The notes under the pieces are model-generated. The model saw only the letters and a program-made list of their open reading frames with translations, was not told the origin of the DNA and did no database searches. DNA of 49,609 bases. Origin: Flavobacterium sp. (lineage in GTDB: Bacteria > Bacteroidota > Bacteroidia > Flavobacteriales > Flavobacteriaceae). The stretch's first letter is position 1. Every line of letters begins with the position of its first letter. Both the position numbers and the translations under genes were made by a program. This document shows, one piece after another, positions 1 through 7,256 of this stretch. The DNA lies in assembly GCA_030591585.1 (NCBI GenBank), contig JAUVAS010000009.1, forward strand, positions 1 through 49,609, in the 5' to 3' direction.

Positions 1-475
1 AGGCATTTTCTGCAAAGTCTACCCTCCATGAACTCATTCCCCATTTCATATTGTAAACATTGTCATATCCTGCTAATCTCAAAAGGCTTGAATAATATGC
101 AGCTGATTGACCAGAATAACATACCAATACAATTTTATCAAAATCTGTTGAAGTAATATCATTCTTAAAATAAGTAAGTAATTCTGCTGCTTTTACGTTG
201 AAAGCATTTTTAATATGTCCATAGTCAAACCAGCTTTCTGATCTAATGTCAATGATGTGATATTTATCGTTTTTAAGATTTTTTTTCACCTCATCTGGAG
301 CTATAATAGCAGGAGCATCATTATTTATAAAATCTCCGTTGGATTCAAAATACTCCACTAGAATTTCAAACTCTGAATTGTTGGTTTCCAGACTGGTTTG
401 ACCTATAATTTTATAACTATTTAATAGTGTAGTTATAACAAAAAATAGTAATAAATAAGATGTTAGTTTTTTCAT
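1..475 (-). CDS. Exported single-domain rhodanese-like protein, C-terminus cut by window start
   Basis: The reading frame opens with ATG at 475 and runs off the left edge without a stop, giving 158 visible residues. The N-terminus (MKKLTSYLLLLFFVITTLLNS...) is a signal peptide or anchor, so the domain should face the periplasm. It is followed by a rhodanese fold with the substrate loop CYSGQSA, which keeps the catalytic cysteine, and the typical late segment GYDNVYNMKWGMSSW. A sulfurtransferase carrying sulfane sulfur on that cysteine is the likely role. It lies downstream of the psr operon but has its own promoter with two Crp-type sites (516-603). Its tail lies outside the window, so whether it ends in GGC like the next two rhodanese-like proteins cannot be seen. 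Confidence 0.85.
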   Translation of the reverse strand, partial: MKKLTSYLLLFFVITTLLNSYKIIGQTSLETNNSEFEILVEYFESNGDFINNDAPAIIAPDEVKKNLKNDKYHIIDIRSESWFDYGHIKNAFNVKAAELLTYFKNDITSTDFDKIVLVCYSGQSAAYYSSLLRLAGYDNVYNMKWGMSSWRVDFAENA

Positions 476-515
476 TCCTAAGTGTTTAAAGTTTATGTGT
501 ATTTTAATTATTATA

Positions 516-603
516 CAAAATTAGACACGAAACATCTCAGGTTTTATGACCTATATCATAAACCATTAATACATAATTATTCTGCTTAGATACTTTTGTT
601 ACA
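516..603 (-). promoter_or_regulatory. Promoter of the exported rhodanese gene with tandem Crp-type operators
   Basis: On the minus strand a perfect -7 element TAATTTTG lies at 516-523. A palindrome with 7-bp arms, TTTATGA-N6-TCATAAA (543-562), is centred 33 bp upstream of the -7 centre. A second, weaker site (588-603) reads TGTAAC-AAAA-GTATCT on the minus strand and is centred 43 bp further upstream. The same proximal/distal arrangement recurs before psrA. Class II activation by a Crp/Fnr protein is inferred from this spacing. Confidence 0.6.
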
Positions 604-749
604 CAGGTAAGTAGCTATAAACAAATGAAGTATCTCTATAAATTACAAAAAATGAAAAATACTATCAGAGCGGCAACAATATTTTTAATGTAGAAGAGAA
701 TAGTAGCCAATAAATTACGCTAGTGTCAATAAACGGCCAAATATGTAAA

Positions 750-783
750 GAAAAAAGGAAGGATTTAATTTTAAATCCTTCCT
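750..783 (-). terminator. Intrinsic terminator of the psr operon
   Basis: A perfect 12-bp stem, AGGAAGGATTTA (756-767) with TAAATCCTTCCT (772-783), has a 4-nt loop. Reading on the minus strand it is followed by a run of Ts (the As at 750-755). It sits 72 bp beyond the last gene of the operon (stop at 855). Confidence 0.85.
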
Positions 784-854
784 AATAAAACACAACTTAT
801 TACTTGAACTTACAATATAATTAATCTAATAATTATACAATAGTATTAATGAAA

Positions 855-1460
855 CTAACAACCGCCTTCGACAGGCATTTTCTTTTTCTTTTTTACTGGA
901 ACAATTTTTTTAGGTATTTTTTTAACAGGCTTTGGTTTTACATCTGCATTTTTTTGCGATGCAGCAATAAAAGCATTTACATCAGCAACATTTTTACCAA
1001 TTTCACTGTTTTTTGTTATTAACTTAGTTTGCAAATAAGTATTCTCAATAAGCAATATTTTACTTGTATACCCTAATTGATATAAGATCATAAATGAGGA
1101 ATTGGCTTCTGTTGGATTATTCCCATATAGAATAGCAACCTTATTACTCTCTTTTAATTCTTTAAATACTTTAGTATTGGTTTCATTCAATAAATCGGGC
1201 GTATGAATGTTGATGGCATTTTCTAAATGACCTTTTTCAAAATCAATTTTATTTCTAATATCAATTAATATATAATCCGGATTATTAATTTCTTCTAGAC
1301 CAATAAAGTAATCTTTATTTAATACCATATCTAATGTATCTTGCGTGTTCACACTATAAAGGTGTTTAGGTCTCTCGTAAGCTAATAGCGCTATAATTAC
1401 TACCAAGATGAAAAGCACCGCCGCTATAGATATTCTTTTGGTTTTTTCTAATTCTTTCAT
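855..1460 (-). CDS. Membrane-anchored degenerate rhodanese-like protein with Lys-rich tail ending in GGC
   Basis: The 201-residue protein has an N-terminal transmembrane helix (about residues 10-28) and then a rhodanese-like fold (DYILIDIRNKIDFEKGHLENAINI). The loop that should hold the catalytic cysteine reads LYGNNPTEA, with no Cys. After residue about 170 comes a Pro/Lys/Val-rich tail ending KKKKKMPVEGGC. The only cysteine in the whole protein is the last residue, 201. It is the last gene of the psrABC operon and is a paralogue of its upstream neighbour (1480-2139), with which it shares the tail. The domain and tail should be periplasmic. A sulfur-carrying role for the terminal cysteine is inference, suggested by the SoxY carrier, whose reactive cysteine sits in a C-terminal GGCGG. 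Confidence 0.8.
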   Translation of the reverse strand: MKELEKTKRISIAAVLFILVVIIALLAYERPKHLYSVNTQDTLDMVLNKDYFIGLEEINNPDYILIDIRNKIDFEKGHLENAINIHTPDLLNETNTKVFKELKESNKVAILYGNNPTEANSSFMILYQLGYTSKILLIENTYLQTKLITKNSEIGKNVADVNAFIAASQKNADVKPKPVKKIPKKIVPVKKKKKMPVEGGC

Positions 1461-1476
1461 GTGTCTATATTATTTT
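1455..1476 (-). repeat. 22-nt translation-start leader shared with the HMA gene at 18561
   Basis: This stretch, which includes the start codon at 1460-1458, is identical over 22 nt to 18556-18577. On the coding strand it contains AATAATATAGACACATG. Both copies lie in the short gap between two genes of a sulfur operon and directly precede the start codon of unrelated proteins. Confidence 0.7.
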
Positions 1477-1479
1477 ATA

Positions 1480-2139
1480 TTAACAACCGCCTTCTACAGG
1501 TAATTTCTTTTTCTTTTTAACAGGGATTACTTTTTTTGGAACAGTCTTCTTTTTAATAGGATCAGTTTTAACCTGATCTGGATACACAACACCAAAATAC
1601 ATACTAGTCGCTTTTCTGAAGGAATACAATTCAAATTCTGAAAAGGGTTGATTTTCTGTTGGTTTCATAGGATTTATCACTGTAGAAAACCATGTATTAA
1701 TACCACCTTCTAATACACGCAAGTTTTTATATTCTAATCGGTTACATAATAACCAAGCTTGATTTGCGTAAAAGTCATCATTTGAAAAAAGAATTACATC
1801 AAACTCGTCTTGATTTAAATAGGCTTCAGAATCTTCCGTGAGTAATTTTTCTAATGGAATATTAATTGAATTTGGAAGGCTATATTTTGCATAGCTTTCT
1901 TCATCTCTAACATCAATTAATAAAAAAGAAGGATCTTGATTAATTATTTTGTGAGCAAGCTCATCTGAAGAAATGTACCGTTCGGAACTGATTGCATTCC
2001 CTAGTAATTTTTCAGGCCTAATTCCTTCATGTTTTTCATATTTAGGTAATAACACCAATCCTCCTGCAAGTGCTATAAAAACAAGAGTTAGAATTTTATA
2101 TCTAAATGATAATACTTTTGCTAATTTTCTATTAATCAT
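1480..2139 (-). CDS. Membrane-anchored degenerate rhodanese-like protein with Lys-rich tail ending in GGC (paralogue)
   Basis: This 219-residue protein has an N-terminal transmembrane helix (about 14-31) and a rhodanese-like domain (SFLLIDVRDEESYAKYSLPN ... RVLEGGINTWF). The active-site loop reads LFSNDDFYA (117-125), so the catalytic cysteine is absent. Two cysteines exist: Cys132 within a helix and Cys219, the final residue. The last 25 or so residues (PKKVIPVKKKKKLPVEGGC) match the tail of the downstream paralogue almost residue for residue, while the folded domains have diverged. The gene lies 12 bp after the YeeE/YedE gene that precedes it and 19 bp before its paralogue. The conserved tail with a diverged, catalytically dead domain suggests the tail is the selected part. 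Confidence 0.8.
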   Translation of the reverse strand: MINRKLAKVLSFRYKILTLVFIALAGGLVLLPKYEKHEGIRPEKLLGNAISSERYISSDELAHKIINQDPSFLLIDVRDEESYAKYSLPNSINIPLEKLLTEDSEAYLNQDEFDVILFSNDDFYANQAWLLCNRLEYKNLRVLEGGINTWFSTVINPMKPTENQPFSEFELYSFRKATSMYFGVVYPDQVKTDPIKKKTVPKKVIPVKKKKKLPVEGGC

Positions 2140-2151
2140 TGTACAGTTCTT

Positions 2152-2745
2152 TTAATTATAAAATACTTTTTTCACTCTTTTTCTTACTAAATCTGCTACG
2201 TAGAATGATACTATAGCTAAAATTGTGAAACCAAAAACAAACCAATAAGGATTAACTCCAAATGTATCCATTAAGGTAACATGTCCATCAAAAGCCCCAT
2301 TATATAAAGGTTCGAATAAGGTATATAATTCAGAAAAGGAAAATATCCCTATATAGATTCCACCTACAAAAAACCAGGCATCTATTTTTCCAATGGCAAC
2401 TCCGCAAAGACTAGTTCCTGGGCAAAACCCTCCAGATACAAATCCAAGCCCCATTATAATTCCGCCTATAATTGCGCCCCATAAATAGGTTGGGTGTATA
2501 TAAAGAAGGTTAAAATCTAAATACCCTAAATAATCCATATATAAAATACCGATTATTGCTACTAAAGCTGCGGTAAAAAAAACTTTTAAGACTACAAAGT
2601 CATATCCGTAAAATACGCCGGCTAACTTTCTTGAAGAAGAAAACCCAGAGGCTTCTAAAATATATCCGAATGCAATTCCAATTAGTATTGCAATAATGAA
2701 ATTCCATTCATGAGATAGTAAATCGTTAGGAATTAATGGTCCCAT
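2152..2745 (-). CDS. YeeE/YedE-family sulfur transporter half (197 aa)
   Basis: A polytopic membrane protein with about five to six hydrophobic helices and the family signature around GLGFVSGGFCPGTSLCG, where a conserved cysteine lies in a mid-membrane turn. YeeE/YedE (Sulf_transp) proteins take up thiosulfate or transfer sulfur across the inner membrane through conserved cysteines; in many bacteria the function is split over two small genes. It directly follows another half (2766-3290), with 20 bp between them, inside the psr operon. The exact sulfur species moved is not predictable from sequence. Confidence 0.85.
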   Translation of the reverse strand: MGPLIPNDLLSHEWNFIIAILIGIAFGYILEASGFSSSRKLAGVFYGYDFVVLKVFFTAALVAIIGILYMDYLGYLDFNLLYIHPTYLWGAIIGGIIMGLGFVSGGFCPGTSLCGVAIGKIDAWFFVGGIYIGIFSFSELYTLFEPLYNGAFDGHVTLMDTFGVNPYWFVFGFTILAIVSFYVADLVRKRVKKVFYN

Positions 2746-2765
2746 AGTTTTTGTTTTTTATAAAA

Positions 2766-3290
2766 TTAAATCCAATTTTTTCTAAAGAAATAAGCAAATA
2801 TAAACCCTGATCCAAATATGGACAACATCGTTATAAACCCTCCTGTTGATAATACAGCCATTCCACTTAATGCAGCGCCACTAGTACAGCCACGAGCAAT
2901 TTGTGAACCTAAACCAAATAAAACACCTCCAATTAAAGCAAAAATTAATCTTCGTTTTGCAGTTATTTTTGGCGAATGCTGTGTTCTCCAACCTATTCTT
3001 CCAGCCAAGCTTCCAGAAATAAATGCTCCAATTAAAATACCAATAGTTTCAAAAACGAGCCAGTTGTTTAATATAGATTCATCTTCTTTGATAAACTTAC
3101 TATAATAGGCATTTCCTTCTGCATGTGTTGGAGCGACAGTGTCGACAGCAGCAACTATACCGCTTTTAAGTGCGCCAGTAGCACCAAGTCCTCGCCCCGT
3201 CATATAAAATGAAAAGATTATCACTATTCCGAGTAAGAATCCTCCAAAATATGGATTCCAATATATGTGTTTGTTTTTTCGATTATCCAT
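2766..3290 (-). CDS. YeeE/YedE-family sulfur transporter half (174 aa)
   Basis: A small polytopic membrane protein carrying the other typical signature, GLGSQIARGCTSGAALSGMAVLS, with a conserved GCTSG cysteine turn near residue 136. It has an N-terminal helix (about 13-30), a periplasm-sized loop and two or three further helices. It pairs with the CPG-type half encoded immediately downstream; together they approximate one full-length YeeE/YedE protein. It lies 17 bp after psrC, so it is co-transcribed with the molybdoenzyme. Confidence 0.85.
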   Translation of the reverse strand: MDNRKNKHIYWNPYFGGFLLGIVIIFSFYMTGRGLGATGALKSGIVAAVDTVAPTHAEGNAYYSKFIKEDESILNNWLVFETIGILIGAFISGSLAGRIGWRTQHSPKITAKRRLIFALIGGVLFGLGSQIARGCTSGAALSGMAVLSTGGFITMLSIFGSGFIFAYFFRKNWI

Positions 3291-3307
3291 TTTTAAAATT
3301 TACACTA

Positions 3308-4267
3308 TTAATAAAGGTAACGTGTGAGTTGTCCTGCTTCAACCATTACGAATCTAAATACCAACCCTCCAATTATCACAAGAATTGCGGGCACTATTAC
3401 AGGAACTTTATTATTATAAAGATCAATGAGTTCCAATATTCCCGGAACAATTAATCCTAGTATTACTACAAAGCCAAAAAACATAACGGTAAATTCACCA
3501 CCAACTAATAATTGCATCGCTTCTACTTGCACCTCTGGCCCCGCATAATATCCCATAATCATGTGAACAATTAGCGCTAGCTCGATTGTAATTAATGCTA
3601 AATCTATTTTACCAAACATATGTTTTTCTTTTGCTGTTCTCGATAATAAAATGATCGCAGCAGCAGCAGTAGACAGCCCAGAAGTTAAAAATAGTGGCCC
3701 TAATATGGCATTGTTCCAAAGAGGTCTTGCGTTAAATGCAGATAGTAAAATACCGGTATAAACTCCTAAAACTAGCGTTAATGGTATTAATGCATAGGCC
3801 AAATATTTTCTGTTATCTATTACAAATTTTTCAACTCCATTTAAAAATTTAAATCGTTTAAAGACTTGTAATTTAGCCTCTAATTTTGGATAGACTTCTC
3901 TATAGTAGCTAAACGTCCAAAGAAAAGATATTGGAGTTACAATTAATAGCACCCAAGCACCCCAAGACATTGGAGACTCTATACGTATTGTCATATACAA
4001 TTGCCAAGTATACAGTTTATGAGTTAAATCGTAAACCAATGCTAACAACCCTACAGATAATGCTATAGGTGGTATAATTGAAGCCACCTTAACAGCTACC
4101 GGATATTCCTTGTCTTTTCCTAATAAATAAAACAACGCTGCAAAAAATAGTAAGCCAGCAGCTAAACCTCCTAAAAACAAATAAAGTGCTATTGGCCAAT
4201 GCCAAACCTGTAATGAAGGATCTATATTTGGTAAATTTCTTCCGCTTATGAATAATTCCTCTTCCAT
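3308..4267 (-). CDS. psrC: PsrC/NrfD-type quinone-interacting membrane subunit
   Basis: The 319-residue protein has about eight hydrophobic segments and the NrfD-family opening (WHWPIALYLFLGGLAAGLLFFAALFYLL). Subunits of this family anchor the periplasmic molybdopterin and iron-sulfur subunits to the membrane and exchange electrons with the quinone pool. It lies 12 bp downstream of psrB. The psrA-psrB-psrC order is that of polysulfide/thiosulfate reductase-type complexes. Confidence 0.87.
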   Translation of the reverse strand: MEEELFISGRNLPNIDPSLQVWHWPIALYLFLGGLAAGLLFFAALFYLLGKDKEYPVAVKVASIIPPIALSVGLLALVYDLTHKLYTWQLYMTIRIESPMSWGAWVLLIVTPISFLWTFSYYREVYPKLEAKLQVFKRFKFLNGVEKFVIDNRKYLAYALIPLTLVLGVYTGILLSAFNARPLWNNAILGPLFLTSGLSTAAAAIILLSRTAKEKHMFGKIDLALITIELALIVHMIMGYYAGPEVQVEAMQLLVGGEFTVMFFGFVVILGLIVPGILELIDLYNNKVPVIVPAILVIIGGLVFRFVMVEAGQLTRYLY

Positions 4268-4279
4268 TTTTATTAGTTT

Positions 4280-4813
4280 TTAAGTTAAATAATAAACATT
4301 AGGTTTAGTTCCTGCTTCAGGAGCTAACGTTTTATGTTTTCTGGTTTTCAATAATTGAGACACTTCACTATGTGGATCATCTAAATCACCGAAATACATA
4401 CACTTGGTAGGACAAACCGATACACAAGCAGGAAGTTGTCCCTTTTCAAGTCTGTGATGACAGAAAGTACATTTATCTACAAAACCATCTGGATGTTGGA
4501 AACGTGCATCGTAAGGGCAAGATTCAATACAAGCACCACAACCAATACATTCGTTAGCGGTTACTAATACGATTCCTCCTTCAACTATATGACTTGCACC
4601 TGTTGGACAACATCTCACACAAGGAGCATTATCACAGTGGTTACATCTTTCAGATTTTAGTTCTAAATCTAAAGAAGGATAGGTGCCACTTACAGATTCA
4701 GTTACCCAATCTCTACAATATCCAATAGGGACATCATTTTCGGTTTGACAGGCAACTACACAGTCGCTACAACCAACACATTTTAATGTGTCTATTACCA
4801 TTGCATATCTCAT
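4280..4813 (-). CDS. psrB: PsrB-type four-cluster ferredoxin subunit
   Basis: A 177-residue iron-sulfur protein with four cysteine groups: CVGCSDCVVAC near the start, CNHCDNAPCVRCC, CIGCGACIESC and a final group formed by CTFCHHR and CVSVCPTKC. This is the pattern of DmsB/PsrB/PhsB subunits holding four [4Fe-4S] clusters. It would relay electrons between PsrA and the membrane subunit. Its start overlaps the end of psrA by 4 bp (ATGA-type overlap), which indicates translational coupling. It has no signal peptide and is presumably exported with the Tat-dependent PsrA. Confidence 0.9.
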   Translation of the reverse strand: MRYAMVIDTLKCVGCSDCVVACQTENDVPIGYCRDWVTESVSGTYPSLDLELKSERCNHCDNAPCVRCCPTGASHIVEGGIVLVTANECIGCGACIESCPYDARFQHPDGFVDKCTFCHHRLEKGQLPACVSVCPTKCMYFGDLDDPHSEVSQLLKTRKHKTLAPEAGTKPNVYYLT

Positions 4814-7053
4814 ACGTCTAAGATTTTATGTGGATCTTCAGTTAAAATGGCTACAAAATTTCCTCTCATACCTGTACCTCCCATTATTGGATCGGTAGCT
4901 ACTTTTGATATTAATTGAGTATCATTTATACCTTTACCAAATGCTTTTTCTAATTTTTTGTTATCGTGTCCAAATCCGTGAACCATATAAACAGAATCCC
5001 AACGAACTCTTTCGGTCACTCTTACTTTAATTGAAAAAGTTGAAATAATATCGTCTTGATTTTTTAACCAAACTTCCTGGTTGCTTTTCAGTCCAATAAT
5101 TCTAGCAACTTTCGGATTCACCCATAGTTTGTTTTCATCCATTAAATCATTCAAATTTGGATTGTTTACAGTTCTACTAAAGGTGTGCATTGGAGCTCTA
5201 CCATAATTTAATCTATAAAAACCTGGTTCAGGTTCAGGGTGTACTGTATACGCTGGCAGCGGATCAAACCCAAGATCTTTCAACTCTTGAGAATACAATT
5301 CAATTTTTCCACTTGCTGTTGGGAATTCGTATGTTTCCTCTTCATTTATATATAAAGGACCAGATGTTCTTGGATAATTTTTTACTCCAATTTTTTCAAG
5401 TTCTTCTAATGAAGTTCCCATTTTTTCAAGTTGCCATTCAATTACTTCTTTAAAGTCATCATACTTATAATAGTCATGAAGCCCTAAACGTTCTCCAATC
5501 TGTTTGGCCATCCACCAAGCAGGTTTAGATTCGTATTTAGGTTTTGCGGCAGGAGTTCTTACAGCAATAGAAGGCGCTCTATTGGTTGCTGAACGGATAC
5601 CGTCATATCTTTCAAGATACGTGCATTCTGGAAGTACAACATCTGCATAACCAGTAACATCCATAGGCATAGTATCAACAACGACCATAAAATCTAATTC
5701 GTCCATTGCTTTTTCAAGCAATTTTTTGTTCGGAATTGATTTAGTAATATTTGTTCCAGCTACCATCCACGCTTTTACAGGATATTTATTGTCTTCACTA
5801 GGAATAGAAGCTTTAATCACTTCCGTAGTAATTCCCATTTGTGCTAATGGATATTTTTCACCTATTTCATGCCATCCCCACTTTGGATGTGGATATTTTG
5901 GATGTGGATATTTTGGAACTTTAATCTTTTCTTTAAAATAAAAACCTCCTCTTCGTCCCCAAGAACCTAATAAGGCATTTAAAATAGCCATCGCTCTTGC
6001 GCGTTGTGTATCATCTCCATACCATACTACGTGACGTCCAGGATGAATAATAACTGAAGGTGAAGCAGCACCCATTACTCTGGCGGTTTTTCTAATTTCT
6101 TCAGGTTTGATGGTTGTAATTCCATAAGCCCACTCTGGTGTGAACTTGCGGACATAGTCTTTTAATTCATCAAAGCCATTTGCATATTTCTCTATGTATT
6201 CTTTATCATATAGTCCTTCTTCAATAATCACGTTCATCCAAGCTAACATCAATGCAATATCGGTAGCTGGTTTGATGGCTAACCAATGTTTAGATTTACT
6301 GGCAGCAGTAGAAAGTCTAGGATCCACAGTGATAATAGTTGCCCCATTATCTATGGCTTCAGACATTTCCTGAACCTGAGTATTGTGCATGTTTTCGCCA
6401 ATGTGTGAGCCAATTAGCACCAAACATTTGGTATCTCTAATATCTGTAGGTTCTGGAGAACCTACCCAAGATCCAAAAGTTAAAACAAAACCTGTTTCTC
6501 TAGGACCTCTACATTGTGCATACGCAGGTTCGGCAATAGTATCTGAACCGTATGCTTTAAACAAATGTTCAAAATGTTTTCCTGGCGCACCATGTTTTAG
6601 TAAAGCAAATGATTCTGCACCATATTTTTCTTTGATTCCTGTAAACTTAGAAGCAATTAAATCAAGAGCTTCGTCCCAGCTTGCTTTTCTAAAAGTTTGC
6701 TCACCATTTACTATGGTTCTAATTAAAGGAGTTTTAAGGCGATTTTCATCGTGGTACATTCCTATACCACCAGTTCCTCTAGGGCATAAACGACCATTAC
6801 AATGAGAGTCGTCATCGTTACCAATAATTTTTTTAATTAGACCTTCTTCGTCTGTATAGGTCCAAGCAGCACATTTCCAAAAACAAATTTCGCAATAGGT
6901 AGCAGTTCGAGTAAGTTTTTTCTCAACATTTTGTTTCACTAACTCATCCATATAGGTGTTAGAGCCAAACATATTTAATGCTGAAGAAGCCGCCGTAACT
7001 CCACCTATTCCTAGTGCAGAAATTTTTATAAACTTTCTTCTTGATGTAGTCAT
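4810..7053 (-). CDS. psrA: PsrA/PhsA-type periplasmic molybdopterin oxidoreductase catalytic subunit
   Basis: A 747-residue member of the DMSO-reductase family. The N-terminus has a Tat motif (SRRKFIK) followed by a hydrophobic stretch, so it is exported folded. Residues Cys54, Cys57, Cys61 and Cys90 (C-x2-C-x3-C-x28-C) bind a [4Fe-4S] cluster. Cys181 in AYAQCRGPRETGF sits where the protein ligand of Mo is found in polysulfide/thiosulfate reductases. The C-terminal third contains the usual molybdopterin-dinucleotide binding domain. It starts an operon of seven genes that includes two sulfur transporters and two rhodanese-like proteins, which supports a sulfur substrate over other oxyanions. 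Reduction of polysulfide, thiosulfate or tetrathionate, or the reverse oxidation, are all possible. Confidence 0.85.
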   Translation of the reverse strand: MTTSRRKFIKISALGIGGVTAASSALNMFGSNTYMDELVKQNVEKKLTRTATYCEICFWKCAAWTYTDEEGLIKKIIGNDDDSHCNGRLCPRGTGGIGMYHDENRLKTPLIRTIVNGEQTFRKASWDEALDLIASKFTGIKEKYGAESFALLKHGAPGKHFEHLFKAYGSDTIAEPAYAQCRGPRETGFVLTFGSWVGSPEPTDIRDTKCLVLIGSHIGENMHNTQVQEMSEAIDNGATIITVDPRLSTAASKSKHWLAIKPATDIALMLAWMNVIIEEGLYDKEYIEKYANGFDELKDYVRKFTPEWAYGITTIKPEEIRKTARVMGAASPSVIIHPGRHVVWYGDDTQRARAMAILNALLGSWGRRGGFYFKEKIKVPKYPHPKYPHPKWGWHEIGEKYPLAQMGITTEVIKASIPSEDNKYPVKAWMVAGTNITKSIPNKKLLEKAMDELDFMVVVDTMPMDVTGYADVVLPECTYLERYDGIRSATNRAPSIAVRTPAAKPKYESKPAWWMAKQIGERLGLHDYYKYDDFKEVIEWQLEKMGTSLEELEKIGVKNYPRTSGPLYINEEETYEFPTASGKIELYSQELKDLGFDPLPAYTVHPEPEPGFYRLNYGRAPMHTFSRTVNNPNLNDLMDENKLWVNPKVARIIGLKSNQEVWLKNQDDIISTFSIKVRVTERVRWDSVYMVHGFGHDNKKLEKAFGKGINDTQLISKVATDPIMGGTGMRGNFVAILTEDPHKILDV
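5885..5914. repeat. Two perfect 15-bp tandem copies inside psrA
   Basis: The unit GGATGTGGATATTTT occurs twice in a row and encodes a duplicated five-residue segment seen as KYPHPKYPHPKW in the protein. It keeps the frame and looks like a slippage product in a surface loop. Confidence 0.8.
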
Positions 7054-7076
7054 AAGTATCCTTATTTATCAGGGTG

Positions 7077-7164
7077 TAAAATTAATATTTAATATTTCTA
7101 TTTAGTATGACAAAAGTCAGTTAAAATACTGATTGTCAAATTTTTATATGTAACAAAAGTTACA
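7077..7164 (-). promoter_or_regulatory. psrA promoter with tandem Crp-type operators
   Basis: A -7-like element TAATTTTA (minus strand, 7077-7084) lies 23 bp before the psrA start. A TATGA-N6-TCAGT site (7106-7121) is centred 33 bp upstream of it. A perfect palindrome, TGTAAC-AAAA-GTTACA (7149-7164, arms extend to ATGTAAC), is centred 43 bp further up. The intergenic region is shared with the divergent cytochrome gene, so the distal site could also serve that gene. Confidence 0.6.
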
Positions 7165-7210
7165 TAAGAAAAACACATGTTATACTAAAATGTATATCAG
7201 CAGATTAGAA

Positions 7211-7240
7211 TTTTTGGATAACTTTTAAATTGTAAATTTG
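7211..7240 (+). promoter_or_regulatory. Promoter of the multihaem cytochrome gene
   Basis: A perfect Bacteroidota -7 element TAAATTTG lies at 7233-7240, 16 bp before the ATG at 7257. A TTTTTGG stretch at 7211-7217 could act as the -33 element, though its spacing is slightly short. No operator occupies the class II position here, in contrast to the promoters on the other strand. Confidence 0.5.
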
Positions 7241-7256
7241 TATTTTTAACCAATAT

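Noticed and set aside
855-2139. Calling the GGC-tail proteins SoxY homologues
   Set aside because: Only the idea of a C-terminal cysteine arm is shared. The fold is rhodanese-like, the motif is GGC at the very end instead of GGCGG, and no soxZ or other sox gene is present.
6383-6805. Plus-strand open frame of 140 codons opposite psrA
   Set aside because: It is a shadow of the well-conserved molybdoenzyme gene, with no start context or recognisable product.
4810-7053. psrA as an arsenate/arsenite or DMSO reductase subunit
   Set aside because: Sulfur transporters and rhodanese-like genes in the operon, the cysteine at the Mo-ligand position and the PsrB/PsrC partners favour a sulfur substrate; no ars genes or DMSO-specific chaperone were seen.
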